This document shows, in pieces, positions 1 through 11,351 of a stretch of DNA of 64,000 bases. The stretch is from Panax quinquefolius (taxonomy: Eukaryota > Streptophyta > Magnoliopsida > Apiales > Araliaceae): assembly GCA_020205615.1 (NCBI GenBank), contig JAINUW010000164.1:1-64000 (forward strand), written 5' to 3'. Position numbers and translations under genes: made by a program. The number at the start of each line of letters is the position of its first letter. Within the stretch, counting starts at the first letter, position 1. Under the pieces are notes generated by a model. That model saw only the letters and a program-made list of their open reading frames with translations, was not told the DNA's origin and did no database searches.

Positions 1-488
1 AAAGATCCAAATGATTGAGCGATACAAATAAGATCGACAAAGAGTTATGCGGTCTTAGAAGTAACTCGACCGAAAAATTTAGTGTAGGGATCTGTATTGT
101 TGCGAATTGCTCCATGGAAGAGTTACAAGATTTGAAGAGAGAAGAAAGCTCAATCCGATTTATTGGTCCATTTCAAATTCTTAGGACCGAAAGAGGAAAT
201 GTAGCCTATAGACTTGCGTTACCTCAAGTATGTCTAATGTGTTTCCGATGCTTGTCGTATATGTGAAAGACGAACCCGTTATAAATTAGAACGGATAAAT
301 AGCGAAGACTTAACGTGAGGAGTACATCAGATCTTGGATAGGAAGGATTCCTCTGAAAATTATAGTTAAAGTTTTGTGGAGGAATAAATATAGAAATGAC
401 AGGAATTGGAAAGCGAATGAAAGCGAGGTATCCTCACCTTTTGAAACACCAGTCGTCTCGATTGAGGGAAATTTCATAAGGAGGAGGT
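1..488 (+). pseudogene. Ty3/gypsy integrase C-terminal remnant
   Basis: This is the 3' end of the internal region of a Ty3/gypsy retrotransposon, entering from the left edge. A short open frame (15-266) contains RFIGPFQILR followed by VAYRLALP, the conserved C-terminal stretch of plant gypsy integrases after the catalytic core. The same stretch occurs at about 4640-4720 and 10955-11030 in the two downstream copies. Several stops and shifts follow. The piece ends in a purine-rich polypurine tract (AAGGAGGAGGT, 478-488) directly before the LTR start. Family assignment is strong. The element's 5' part lies outside the window. Confidence 0.75.
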
Positions 489-3221
489 TGTAAGACCGAA
501 AATTTCCTTTATTTATTATTTTGAAATAAGAAGGGTTGATTTGATTAATGTGGATAGTTAAGGGTTAAATACGCAAATATTTCAAAATAAAGCAAAGTGG
601 TTATAAAATATTCATTATTGTTTGAATATTCGCTTGTCGTGAATATTCGCATTTGGCCGGGGAATATTCGTGACGACTACAGCCCATGTGTGGGCCCCCA
701 TAACGGAAAGCGATCGATGAAGAAAACGATAAATATAAGTTGCTTTTAAAATAACTCACAGAGTCAATACTGCTAACACTATCTGAATACCCGTGGGTTA
801 AACATAGTAATACGCCGTTGTCGCACAAAGAAGATACCAGATTGCACCAATTATTAAAGGCACTACTCAATAATGGTTACGAATTACCTGCTCAAAGATT
901 TTATTTTATCGAGTTAATAATTCACAACGCTGATATTTTATATTGTCATTGCTTCAATAATTGTCATTACATAAGTATTTTTCATTATCAAGCAATAATT
1001 CATATTATCCTAATAATATTATTAGATAACATTATTGGCAATGTCTAGAAAGTTCTGCCTCAAGAGAGGTTTGGTCACCTAATCAATGCCAAAGAAGAAG
1101 AAATTTTATCGGAAGTTCTCTTTCCTTGAACCGCCTCGGGTCATTAATATCATGATTCTCTAATATTATTTATGAATAATTAATTATTGATTCATATGAT
1201 GAGGAAAATATTGATTTTATGTGGATATAGATGGAGAAAAGTTTAATGTGACAATTGTTGAAAATTGAAATTTTATCTTTTCTCGATAAAATAATTATTT
1301 AAATATATTATTATATTTTAATAATATAATAATGGTGATATTTTTACAAATCTAATGTGGGATATATGAGTATACGAGGAAGAAGAGTATTTTTGTTGCA
1401 ATAAATGTTTAAAACATGTTAAACATGCTCTATGGGACCCCATTTATCGAATCGGAAATTTGATTATATTGTAAAATCGACTGCTTTGTGGATTTTTCGC
1501 CAATTTCTATTTGGAATTTGGAAAAACTTTCTTTCGAAAGTTGTAGAAAATTGAATTTCCTTTAAAAACTCGTTGTAGATTCAAATTTTCCTGACAAAGG
1601 GCTATTTATTGTGAATTATGAAGTTCAAGTCTCAAATAATTAATTTTTGAAGTTATAAATATTTTTAATAAGAAAACGTTTTTTGAGTTAGGCAAGGTGA
1701 GTCACTCTTGGTGGTTGATGGTTTGAATCAGATTTTGGGTGCATAGAATTAAATAATTATATATTAATATTTTATTAAATTTTTCGCTTTGTGTTCTAAG
1801 CAATTTTCTATAAATAGGTGCTTGGGTTAATTGAAAATCACACCGTAAATCAAGTTTTCTCTCTATATTATCGAGCGTATTCTTGTGAGTATTTTGAGTA
1901 TACTTTGAGTATTGTTAGACGGTGCAAGTTTCCTTCGGCACTATATCCGGTGTTTCAGCTAAGAGTACTGATCTTTCGAGGAAAGATGTTATTTTCTTCT
2001 CAAATGATATTATTTCTTCAATATCATTTATGTCAAATATTGGTTGGAACTTTTTATCAAATTTGGAACTTTTTTCATGCTCTGGGGTTACTATTCATGA
2101 AGTTACTATTCACGAAGTTACTATTCACTTAGTACTATTCATGAAGCCGTGAAGATGCTTTTTTTCAGGAATTTCTATCTTTTGGTGTCTGAGTTACTAT
2201 TCACGATACTTAGACTATTCACGATATCATGCAGACTATTCACGTAAAAATAAAATTTCTTCTTTTCGTCAAAATATCTATTCTGGATACTAGCTTTGAT
2301 CAGATCCATGTTTTGATCATTCTCGAATTTTACACCACTATGATTATTTTGAGGTATTTTGAACATGGATAAAACAAAGTACTAATCCTTAATCCTTAAT
2401 CCTTGTCATTTTGTTTCACCGGATTCGCTTTTTTAAAATATTTTCATCATCCCTACCTTAAATGATGATATTATTGAATATCTTTCGCGTCAGAAGTAAA
2501 GCATGAATGATTTTTGAAGAATATCTTTTGGCCCGTAGTAAAGATGAACAGTGTGTAGGATGAACACGATCGACCGATTAATATCTTCGCCTCGTAGTGC
2601 AAAGATGAACAGTGTTTAAATGAACATGACTAATCGATGAATATCTTCGGCCTCAGTAGTGCAAAAAGATGAATATTTGATTCCGGATGTATATTGATTG
2701 ATGTTACAGGATAAAAGATGAGACGATGAACTTTAAATTCATACATGTAAGATAGTAGTTTGCATTCTCTACTTAACTCTTCTAATGAATTATTATTTCA
2801 CCATGAATATTGATTTAAAATTTGTTTGCTCATCAGATTCTATTAGATTTTTTTCCTCATTGAAGACTAACGATAATTTGTTGTCGATATTATCTTAGTC
2901 ATAATATTCTTTATCGAGCTAGTTGAGCTCACCCTTTTCCTTTTTGTTCCATTTTTCAGAGGCGAGAATATAGCGAAAGTACGTAGCCTGGGGTATGGAA
3001 TGAAGGTTTTAGATAGAATTATTTAGTAGTCCTCACCAGTTTTGTAAAATAATGTATCAATAAATGTGATGAGGATTTATTTGAGTATAGATATTGTCAG
3101 AGGATAATATTTGTATTCAAACTCACAGCTTTTTATGTTGTAATAATAAAAGTTGTAGTTGTTTCGCACTATGTATCGATAACCTCGAATGGGTGATGAA
3201 TACCTATTTTGGGGCGCCACA
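489..3221 (+). repeat. Ty3/gypsy LTR, copy A
   Basis: Long terminal repeat of about 2.73 kb, starting TGTAAGACC after a polypurine tract and ending GGGGCGCCACA. The same sequence recurs at 5020-7279 and 11352-14195. It contains in order a TATA box (1808-1818), a TC-rich start region, an array of TTACTATTCATGA-type repeats (about 2085-2145, with ACTATTCACGAT copies to 2245), repeated AATCCTT (2382-2405), and several copies of a TTTGGCCCGTAGTGCAAAGATGA sub-repeat (about 2515-2690). It is followed directly by RNase H sequence rather than a primer site, so this junction is rearranged. ORFs inside it are not genes. Confidence 0.85.
1808..1818 (+). promoter_or_regulatory. LTR A TATA box
   Basis: CTATAAATAGG is conserved at the same LTR position in copies B (5808-5819) and C (12696-12707). 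It is followed by a conserved block ending in a TTTTCTCTCTATATTATCGAG stretch that probably marks the transcription start (U3/R border). Confidence 0.6.
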
Positions 3222-5019
3222 TAGCTTCTATGCCTCGCGACAACTTAAAGAGTATGAGAGGAATTATCCTACTCATGATCTAGAGTTAAGCAGTAGTCGA
3301 ATTAAGGCTTAAAGATATGGAGGCACTATCTATATGGGGTGAAAGTGGAGATATATTCGCACCATAAAAGCCTTAAATATTTCTTCACTCAAAAGAACTC
3401 AACACGCTAAGCAATGACGCTGCTCGAGCTATCGAAAGACTACGACCACTAATTATTCAATACCATCCCGAAAAGAGCGAACGGTAGAAGCCGACGTTGA
3501 AGAAAGTAAGATCATACGCAGAACGAGTGATGATGTCAAGTATACGCATGACAGAGCCAACTTTAATAGAAAAAGTTAAGGTCGCTCAAGCCAACCCAAT
3601 CGGAAATCGATTACACGTATGAAGAAGAAAGTACAAGAAGGAACTATTCCGTATAAGAATTGATGAAGAAGGAATACGAGTCCACTCTAGATTTCAGGTT
3701 CCTAACGACTCGATTTGAAGTACAAGATTACGATGGAGGCACACAATACACCATTTGCAATCCATCCTCGAAGTACTAAATGTATCGTGATCTTCTACAT
3801 ACATTTTGGTGGAACAATACGAAGAGAGAGAGATTGCAAAGTTTATCTCAATGTGTTTAACTTGTCAACGTAAAGGCGAAAGCATCTAGTACCTAAGGGT
3901 CCGCTGCAGAACCACTTGAGATTCCGAAATGGAAGTGGGAACACATTACCATGGATTTCGTTATTTGGTCTTCCTACGGCTTCTCGTGGCATCAATTTAT
4001 TTGGGTTATTGTTGATAGATTAACCAAGTCCGCTTATTTCTTGCCGACACGGAGACTTATTCACTTGAACGCCTTTGCTAGTATGTGACGTGAATGAGAT
4101 TGTGAGGTCAGTATGGCATGCCCGTATCCATAGTTTCGGATCGTGACCCAAGATTCACTTCAAGATTTGGGTTAGCTTAAAAAGCTACGGGCACAGATTT
4201 ACGATTCTGCTTCGCATACCATCCTCAAACGGACGGACAATCGAAAGGACTATTCAAACTCTTGAAGATTTATTAAGACTCGTGTCCTAAACTTCAAGTA
4301 AGGTTGGGATAAGTATTTACCATTGGTGGAATTCTCCTACAACAACAGCTTATCGCAAGTATAGTGTAGCTCCATTCAAGCATTATATGGACGAAAGTGT
4401 CGCCTCCAATATGTTGGGATGAGGTGGGTGAAGCAACATTGTTGGGACCCGAAAGTTAAGACGTATGACTCACCGAAAAGATCCAAATGATTCGACAACG
4501 ATACAAACCAAGACAAGATCGACAAAAGAGTTATGCAGATCTTCATCGAAAGGACGTGGAATTTAGTATGGGGATCATGTATTGTTGTGAGTCGCTTCCA
4601 TGGAAGGAGTTACAAGATTTGGGGAAGAGAGGAAAGCTCAATCCACGCATTTATTGGTCCATTTCAAATTTTCGACCGAAAGTAGAAATGTAGCCTATGA
4701 CTCACGTTACCTCTGAAGTATGTCTCGTGTTCATAATGTGTTTCACATATCCGTACTTTCGTAAATATGTGAAAGACCAACCACGCTATAGAATTAGAGA
4801 ACCGGATGAAATAGCCAAGACTTAACGTGATGAGGAGGTACCCGCCAAGATCTTGGATAGGAAGGAGCATGTCCCACGCAAGAAAGGTCATACCACAAGT
4901 TAAAGTTTTGTGGAGGAATCATGCTATATGAGGAAATGACCTGGAATCGAAACGGAAATGAAAGCGAGGTATCCTCACCTTTTCAAAACACCAGACGCAC
5001 GTCAATTTCGAAAGGAGAG
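3222..5019 (+). pseudogene. Ty3/gypsy RNase H and integrase remnant
   Basis: Internal region of a gypsy element that lost gag, protease and RT. It begins inside RNase H: frame 3220-3312 reads YASRQLKEYERNYPTHDLEL, and the next bases in shifted frames give [10 protein letters not shown] and KYFFTQK-like pieces. An integrase zinc-binding remnant (CLTCQ, about 3855-3880) precedes a core with IPKWKWEH and MDFV near 3925-3965 and DRLTK near 4015-4030. The C-terminal IGPF-type region follows at 4560-4760. Many 1-4 base length changes break the frame. It joins LTR A upstream without a primer site and LTR B downstream with a deletion, so it is dead and internally deleted. Confidence 0.8.
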
Positions 5020-7279
5020 GTTACAATATTTTCATTATCACTAATAATTCATACCAATAATATTAAGAAATTATTTATCTAGAAAGCCTAAGGAGAGGTT
5101 TGGTCACCTCTTCCCAAGAAGAAGAACCGAAAGCCCCCCCTCGGGTCATCAATATTGTGATTCAGAATATTATTTGTGAATAATTAATTATTGATTTATA
5201 TGATGAGGAAAATATTGATTTTATGTGGATATAGATGGAGAAAATTTTAAAATGACAATTGTTGAAAATTAATATTTTATCTTTTTCTCGATAAAATAAT
5301 TCATTTAAATATATTATTTTAATAATATATTAATGGTGATATTTTTACAACGAATGTGGGATATATGAGTATATGAGGAGGAAGAGTATTTTTGTTGCAA
5401 TAAATGTTTAAAACATGTTAAACATGTGTCATGGGACCCCATTTATCGATCGAAATTTGATTATATACTGTAAAATCGTCTGCTTATGGATTTTGGTCAA
5501 TTTCTATTTGGAATTTGGAAAGACTTTCTTCTGCAAAGTTGTAGAGAATTGAATTTCCTATAAAAACTCGCGAGATTTGAATTTTCTGATGAAAGGGCTA
5601 TTTATTATGAATTATTGAAGTTTCAAGTTCAAATAATTAATTTTTGAAGTTTAAAATATTTAAAATAGAAAAACGTTTTTGGAATGTTTAGGTGGCCTCA
5701 TTTAATATGTGTAGGAGCTGAATTCAGTTGGCAAGTGTGCGATGAGGTTTTGGAAAATAAATATTAATATTATATTAAATTTTCTCGCTTTGGTGTTCTA
5801 AGATTTTCCTATAAATAGGTGCTTAGGTTAGAATTGAAAATCACACCGTAAATCAAGTTTTCTCTCTATATTATCGAGCGTATTCTTGTGAGTATTTTGA
5901 GTATACTTTGAGTATTGCTATACGGTGCAAGTCCAAGTCATAGCCTTATATCCTGTTTTCACCTGTAAAGACTAATCTTTCGAGGTAAGTGGATATTATT
6001 TTTTTCAGAATGATATTATTTCTTCAATATCATTATGTCAAATGTCGATCGAAGTTTTATCAAATTTGAAACTTTTTCATGCTCTGGGTTACTATTCATG
6101 GGTTACTATTCATGAGTTACTATTCACGAAGTTACTATTCATGAAGTTACTATTCATTTAGTTACTATTCACGAAAGTACTATTCATGAAGCATGAAGAT
6201 GTTTTTGTGGAATTTCTATCTTTTGGTGTCTGAGTTACTATTCACGATATTTAAGACTATTCACGATACTAAGACTATTCACGATACAAGATTATTCAAT
6301 AGAAAAATAAAATTTCTTCTTTTCGTCTAAAATATCTATTCGGATACTAACTCGATCAGATCCATGTTTTGATCATTCTTGAATTTTACACCACTATGAT
6401 TATTTTTGAGGTATTTTTGGGCGTGGATAAAACCAAGTACTAATCCTTAATCCTTAATCCTGTGCATTTTGTTTCATCGATTCGCTTTTTAAAAATATTT
6501 TTCATCATCCCTCGCCTTAAATGATGATATTATTGAATATCTTTGGCCCAGAGTAGCAAAAGATGAATGATTTTCAAGAATATCTTGGCCCAGAAAGCAA
6601 AAGATGAACAGTGTCGAGATGAACACGATCGATTGATTAATATCTTTCGCCCAGAGTAAAGATGAACAGTGTTTAAATGAATACGACTAATCGATGAATA
6701 TCTTCGCCTCAGAAAAAAGATGAATATTTGATTCCGTATGTATATCGATTGATGTTACAGGATAAAATATTGATGATGGATCGTTAAATTCTATAGATTA
6801 TAGAGATTTCATTCTCTACGTAACTCTTCTATGAATTATTATTTCACGCATAATATTGATCCAAACTTGTTGCTATCAGATTCTATCGATTTTTCCTCGT
6901 TGAAGACTAACGATAATTTGTTGATATTATCTTAGTCATAATATTCTTTATCGGGCTAGTTGAGCTCACCCTTTTCCTTGTTGTTCCATTTTTTCTTCTC
7001 GTGGAGGCTAGAATGTAGCTTAGTACTAGCTTTGGGTATGGAATGAAGGTTCTAGAGAGAGTTGTTTAGTAGTCCTCACCATTTTGTAAAATAATGAATC
7101 AATAATTATGATGGGGATTTATTTATGAGTGTGGATATTGTCTGTAAGACAATATTATATTTAAACTCACAAGATATATTGTCGTATTTCACATTTACAT
7201 TCAGATTATCAAGTCAGTAGCTTTGCATCACGATTTGGCACTCGTAATGGGTGTTGTATACCTATTTTGGGGCGCCACA
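5020..7279 (+). repeat. Ty3/gypsy LTR, copy B (5' truncated)
   Basis: Same LTR family as 489-3221 but without roughly the first 480 bases: it starts where copy A is at about position 970. It ends GGCGCCACA and is followed directly by a primer binding site, so it serves as the 5' LTR of the element whose internal part is 7280-11351. It carries the TATA box (5808-5819), an array of TTACTATTCATGA-type repeats (6080-6195), three or four ACTATTCACGAT copies (6225-6300), and the GGCCCAGAGTAGCAAAAGATGA sub-repeats (6530-6725). Confidence 0.85.
5808..5819 (+). promoter_or_regulatory. LTR B TATA box
   Basis: CCTATAAATAGG is identical to the element in copy C and sits about 1.46 kb upstream of the LTR 3' end. 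Confidence 0.6.
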
Positions 7280-7302
7280 TGGTATCGATTATTAAAAGAG
7301 CC
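7280..7302 (+). other. Primer binding site (initiator tRNA-Met)
   Basis: TGGTATC immediately follows the LTR end, and AGAGCC follows after a short AT insertion. The expected plant iMet primer site is TGGTATCAGAGC, so the site is present but interrupted. This fixes copy B as a 5' LTR on the + strand. Confidence 0.6.
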
Positions 7303-7639
7303 CCGACACTGTGACTCGGGTGTCGGGGATACCGCCTATTTCCGTAGGGGCCGCTTATGGCAAACCGACAGTACCATTGTGAGTGTAGGTCAAGATACGA
7401 TCACATGCATTGGTATCAGTTTAGGATATGATCTCCGCAAGAGATCGGGAATAGAACTAGAAGGAGAGACGAGTAAATCCTTCGCTAAGGTGTCCTACCT
7501 AAGCTTATTTATTAGTTGGTCAAGATATAGGATATTATGTGATATATCGATTTTTTAATTAACCCTTATTTTATGACAAAGATTTGAGAATGTCGATCGA
7601 GAATATTAACAAGTGGAGTAAATGAGACCGTGGAGATGC

Positions 7640-8790
7640 CTATACTCACCAACGAGGAGAACGCAACAGTCGGCAATGTTCCTCCCGCGAACAACACCAC
7701 CGAAAGCGTATGATGAACGTAGGGATGTTTTGTAAGCTTTTTGCAGCTTCATGCAAAATCGCACGAGGAGACTCGTGTTCAAAATATGTGAGGAAATGAT
7801 AGTAATTCACGTGGTCACAACCAAGCAGCTTCAAAGAGTTGGGACCACCTGCACTCGGGGAAAGCCTGATCCGATTAAGCGAGAGACGGGTCAAACAAAT
7901 TACCAAGATATTCGATGTCTCTGGGATGCACGGAGGAACAGAAAGTTCCATTCGCCACCTTTTATGTTCCCGCATGCAGGCAGACATCGGTGGGAATGTG
8001 AAACGCACTCCATCCAAACCGCACTCAAAGATGTCATGGGAGACGTTTCAGAAACAGCTCAATGACAAGTACTTCCCCGAAAGTATTCATTATACGTAAG
8101 GAAGTGGAGTTTATTAGACTAGAAAGTAATAACACGATTTGTCCCAAAGACGAGGCGTAAGTTTCATGAGTTATCCAGTTCAGACCTCATTGGTGGAGAA
8201 TGAGGAACGATGACGCGGATGTTTCGAGAGGTTTCAAACCCGACATACGCCAAGATCTCATTTCTCATAAATTTTCTCTATTCAGATGTTGTCAACAGGC
8301 TCAGCTTGTAGAGAGCGAGATAACGAGTACGCTCAACCGAGGGACCATAACCGTGGATCATACCAAGATAAATAGCCATCGTAATAACGATAACCAAATG
8401 GAGAAAGAAGAATACAGATAAAGGCCAGAACCACTCGTGGTAATCGTGGCCATGAAAATAAGAAGTTTAGCCTGGGAGGAGATTTTAAAAGAGGAGATTC
8501 AACAACCACCATGTGAAGACGCTGCCAAGAGCAACTAGTTTTAATGGAGGAGAACCACCACCCATTATATGCTACAAATGCGAAAAGAGGGATGATATCA
8601 CCAAACCGCCCACAACAGCTTTAAGGTATGCTATAATTGTGGAAAGGAAGGACATATCGCCGAGATCAGACGAAAGATCGAAACCTAGTTCAACGGGGAT
8701 GGTGACTCAAAAGATCGTCCCGTAAAAGTCAAAGTCAACGATTCCGGAAGAGCGTTTGTTGACGATCGGTCAAAATGCGAGGAACCCGAA
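7640..8790 (+). pseudogene. Ty3/gypsy gag remnant with zinc knuckle
   Basis: Region between the primer site and the protease in which fragments of a gag polyprotein appear in several frames. Near 8010-8100 frames read MSWETFQKQLNDKYFP, the typical retrotransposon gag domain pattern (W..F...F...Y.P). Around 8570-8680 two CCHC knuckle remnants are visible: CYKCEKRDD, and shortly after YAIIVERKDI, which is a shifted form of a CxxCGKEGHI knuckle. Frame breaks are frequent. Gag would package element RNA in cytoplasmic particles. No intact product is possible from the sequence as given. Confidence 0.7.
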
Positions 8791-8819
8791 CGGTTAAGAC
8801 AAGTTAGTTAATTATAAAT

Positions 8820-9065
8820 TTCACAAGTATATACCTTACTAGATATTGGTTCTACCCATTCTTTTTATCTCTTACTCATACCAACGCTTGAACTCGACTA
8901 CGAGAAATTAAACTTTGACCTATCTCGTGGAGACTCCATTAGAGAAACTTTCATTACATCCGTTGTTTAAAAATCTTGCTTGATTCAAGTGGCACTATCA
9001 CATTACCCGTTAACCTTATTTCTATAGAGATATTTGCTTTTGATGTGATTTTAAGGTTAACTACT
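8820..9065 (+). pseudogene. Ty3/gypsy aspartic protease remnant
   Basis: A frame near 8835-8862 reads LLDIGSTHSF, matching the plant gypsy protease active-site stretch (D-S/T-G-A/S). Here the residue after the Asp is Ile rather than Ser or Thr. About 170 bases on, AFDVIL matches the conserved protease-to-RT linker (FDVILGMDWL in relatives). It lies between the gag knuckle and the partial RT, as expected for gag-pol order. Confidence 0.65.
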
Positions 9066-9229
9066 CATCACGCCAAATTGATTGCTTTTGTAAGGTCATA
9101 GTTTTCATATTCCTAAGCAACTCGTTATTCAATTCAAGCAATCAAACCATCAGAAGTCAAACATTTTCATATCAAGCCATGAAGTCATTCGCTTATTACG
9201 GATGTCAAGTTTTCTTAGTCCATGTTATG

Positions 9230-9835
9230 GATTTGAATAAAGACACGCCGATTTGAATAATATTCGTTGTTATTGATTTTTCCCGACGATTTCGAAGAAT
9301 TTTTCGCTTACTCCCAAAGCCTCGATATTAAATTTTGTATCGACTTTTGAACCCCAGACAAAACTCATTTCTAAAATCTCACATCGAATGGCTCCTATTG
9401 AACTTCGTGAGTTAAAAATTCAACTATAGAATTTGGTACCGAGCCTTTATTTTGTGACTTCCTTTCAGGAATTCACCCAAGTTTACTCCGTAGGGACGCC
9501 ATATTCAGGCGATAAGTAAATCGATAGGTGTCATTGTGGACGTATATCCAAGATTGGGATACGAGTCACAGCTTGAGAGCAACCTAAGTCGCTTATCAAA
9601 AGACGTAGCTTTCAGGCTTAGTTGGTTATTATCGGAGATTCGTCAAGGATATTCTCGAATCGCTATTCCATTAACGCAATCGACTCGCAGAGATACAAAA
9701 TTCGAATGGAGCAAGGAATGGGAAGAGCTTCAAGAACTCAAGAGGAGACTCATTTCAAAGACATGTTCGATCATGCCATCCCCGAAAAGCGAACGTGGTA
9801 GCCGACGCGCGCGAAAGTAGAAGATCATATGCGGA
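9230..9835 (+). pseudogene. Ty3/gypsy reverse transcriptase/RNase H, deleted remnant
   Basis: Pieces of the RT N-terminus are readable: a PDDF stretch near 9280, then SHRMAPIELRELKIQL (about 9380-9430), which matches the conserved block at the start of gypsy RT. The next recognisable block, 9640-9765, is already the RT C-terminus (SRIAIPLTQSTRRDTKFEW, then EELQELKRRLIS). The catalytic YxDD region between them is missing. Only the last residues of RNase H remain (about 9785-9825, a shifted form of HPGKANVVADALSR). The element therefore lacks a usable RT core. Confidence 0.75.
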
Positions 9836-10079
9836 ACGAAAAGCGATGATGTCAAGTATACGACAGAGCCAACTTTAATAGAAAAAGTTAAGGTCGCTCA
9901 AGCCAATCAATCGGAGTCGATGCGTATGAAGAAGAAAGTACAAGAAGGAGCTATTCCTAAGTTTAGAATTGATGAAGAAGGAATACTTCGAGTCCACTCT
10001 AGACTTTCAGGTTCCTAACGACTGATTTTCAAGTACAAGATTACGATGGAGGCACACAATACGCCATTTGCAATCCATC

Positions 10080-11030
10080 CTCGAAGTACTAAAATGTATC
10101 GTGATCTTCGACATACATTTTGGTGGAACAATATGAAGAGAGAGATTGCAAAGTTTATCTCGATGTGTTTAACTTGCTAACGGTAAAGGCTTTTTGAGCA
10201 TCTTGTACCTAAGGGTCCGCTGCAGAACCACTGAGATTCCGGAATGGAAGTGGGAACACATTACTATGGATTTCGTTACGGGTCTTCCCGCGGTTTCTCA
10301 AGGCATCAATGCTATTTGGGTTATTGTTGATAGATTAACCAAGTTCCGCTTCATTTCTTACCGATACGAGAGACTTATTCCTCGAACGCCTTTTTCTCGT
10401 ATGTACGTAAATGCGATTGTGAGATCGTATGGCATGCCAAGATCCATAGTTTTAGATCGTGACCCAAGATTCACTTCATGATTTTGGGTTAGAAAGCTAT
10501 GGGCACGAATTTATTTATCTGGGCTGGCATACCATCCTCAAACGGATGGGCAATCGTAAAGGACTACTCAAACTCTCAAGATATATTAAAACTCGTGGTC
10601 CTAGATTTCAAAGGAAGTGGGATAAGTACTTGCCATTGGTGGAATTCTCATACAACAATAGTTATTAAACAAATATAGGCATGGTTCCATTCAAGCATTA
10701 TATGGACGAAAATGTCGCTCTCCAATATGTTGGGATGAGGTGGGTGAAGCAACATTGTTGGGACCCGGAAAGACGTGATGATCATAAAAGATCCAAATGA
10801 TTCGACAACGATTCAAACCAAGACAAGATCGATAAAAGAGTTATGCGGATCTTCATCGAAAGGACGTGGAATTTAATGTAGGGGATCATGTATTGTCATG
10901 AAGTTGCTTCCATGGAAGGGAGTTACAAGATTTGGGAAGAGAGGAAAGCTCAATCCACGATTTATCTGGCCCATTTCAAATTTTCGACCGAGTAGGAAAT
11001 GTAGCCTATAGACTTGCAAGCTACCTCTCC
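10080..11030 (+). pseudogene. Ty3/gypsy integrase remnant
   Basis: The best-preserved pol segment of the gypsy elements. The frame at 10194-10481 includes [18 protein letters not shown], then [16 protein letters not shown], and [17 protein letters not shown]. These contain the first two catalytic Asp residues of the DDE core in their usual settings (MDFV and DRDPRF). The frame at 10459-10668 continues with WHTILKRMG, a shifted YHPQTDGQ-type block, and [17 protein letters not shown]. The C-terminal FxILR-type region follows near 10955-11030. Frame shifts at about 10480 and 10670 separate the blocks. Integrase inserts element cDNA in the nucleus; this copy is non-functional as sequenced. Confidence 0.88.
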
Positions 11031-11339
11031 GAGTATGTCTCGTGTTCATAATGTGTTTCACATATCCAGATTTTTGTAAATATGTGAAAGACCCAACCAC
11101 GCTATATAGAGTTAGAACCGGACGAGATAGCCAAGACTTAACGATGAGGAGGTACCGCCAAGATTTTGGATAGAAGGAGCATGTCCCTACGCAAGAAAGG
11201 TTATACCACAAGTTAAAGTTTTGTGGAGGAATCATGCTATAGAGGAAATGACCGGGAGTTTGAAACTAAATGAAAGCGAGGTATCCTCACCTTTTCAAAA
11301 CACCAGTACGTGACGCCAATTTCGAGGACTAAATTTCAT

Positions 11340-11351
11340 AAGGAGGGAGGT
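11340..11351 (+). other. Polypurine tract
   Basis: AAGGAGGGAGGT directly precedes the LTR start TGTAAGACC. The same layout is seen at 478-488 before copy A. It primes plus-strand DNA synthesis in LTR retrotransposons. Confidence 0.6.
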
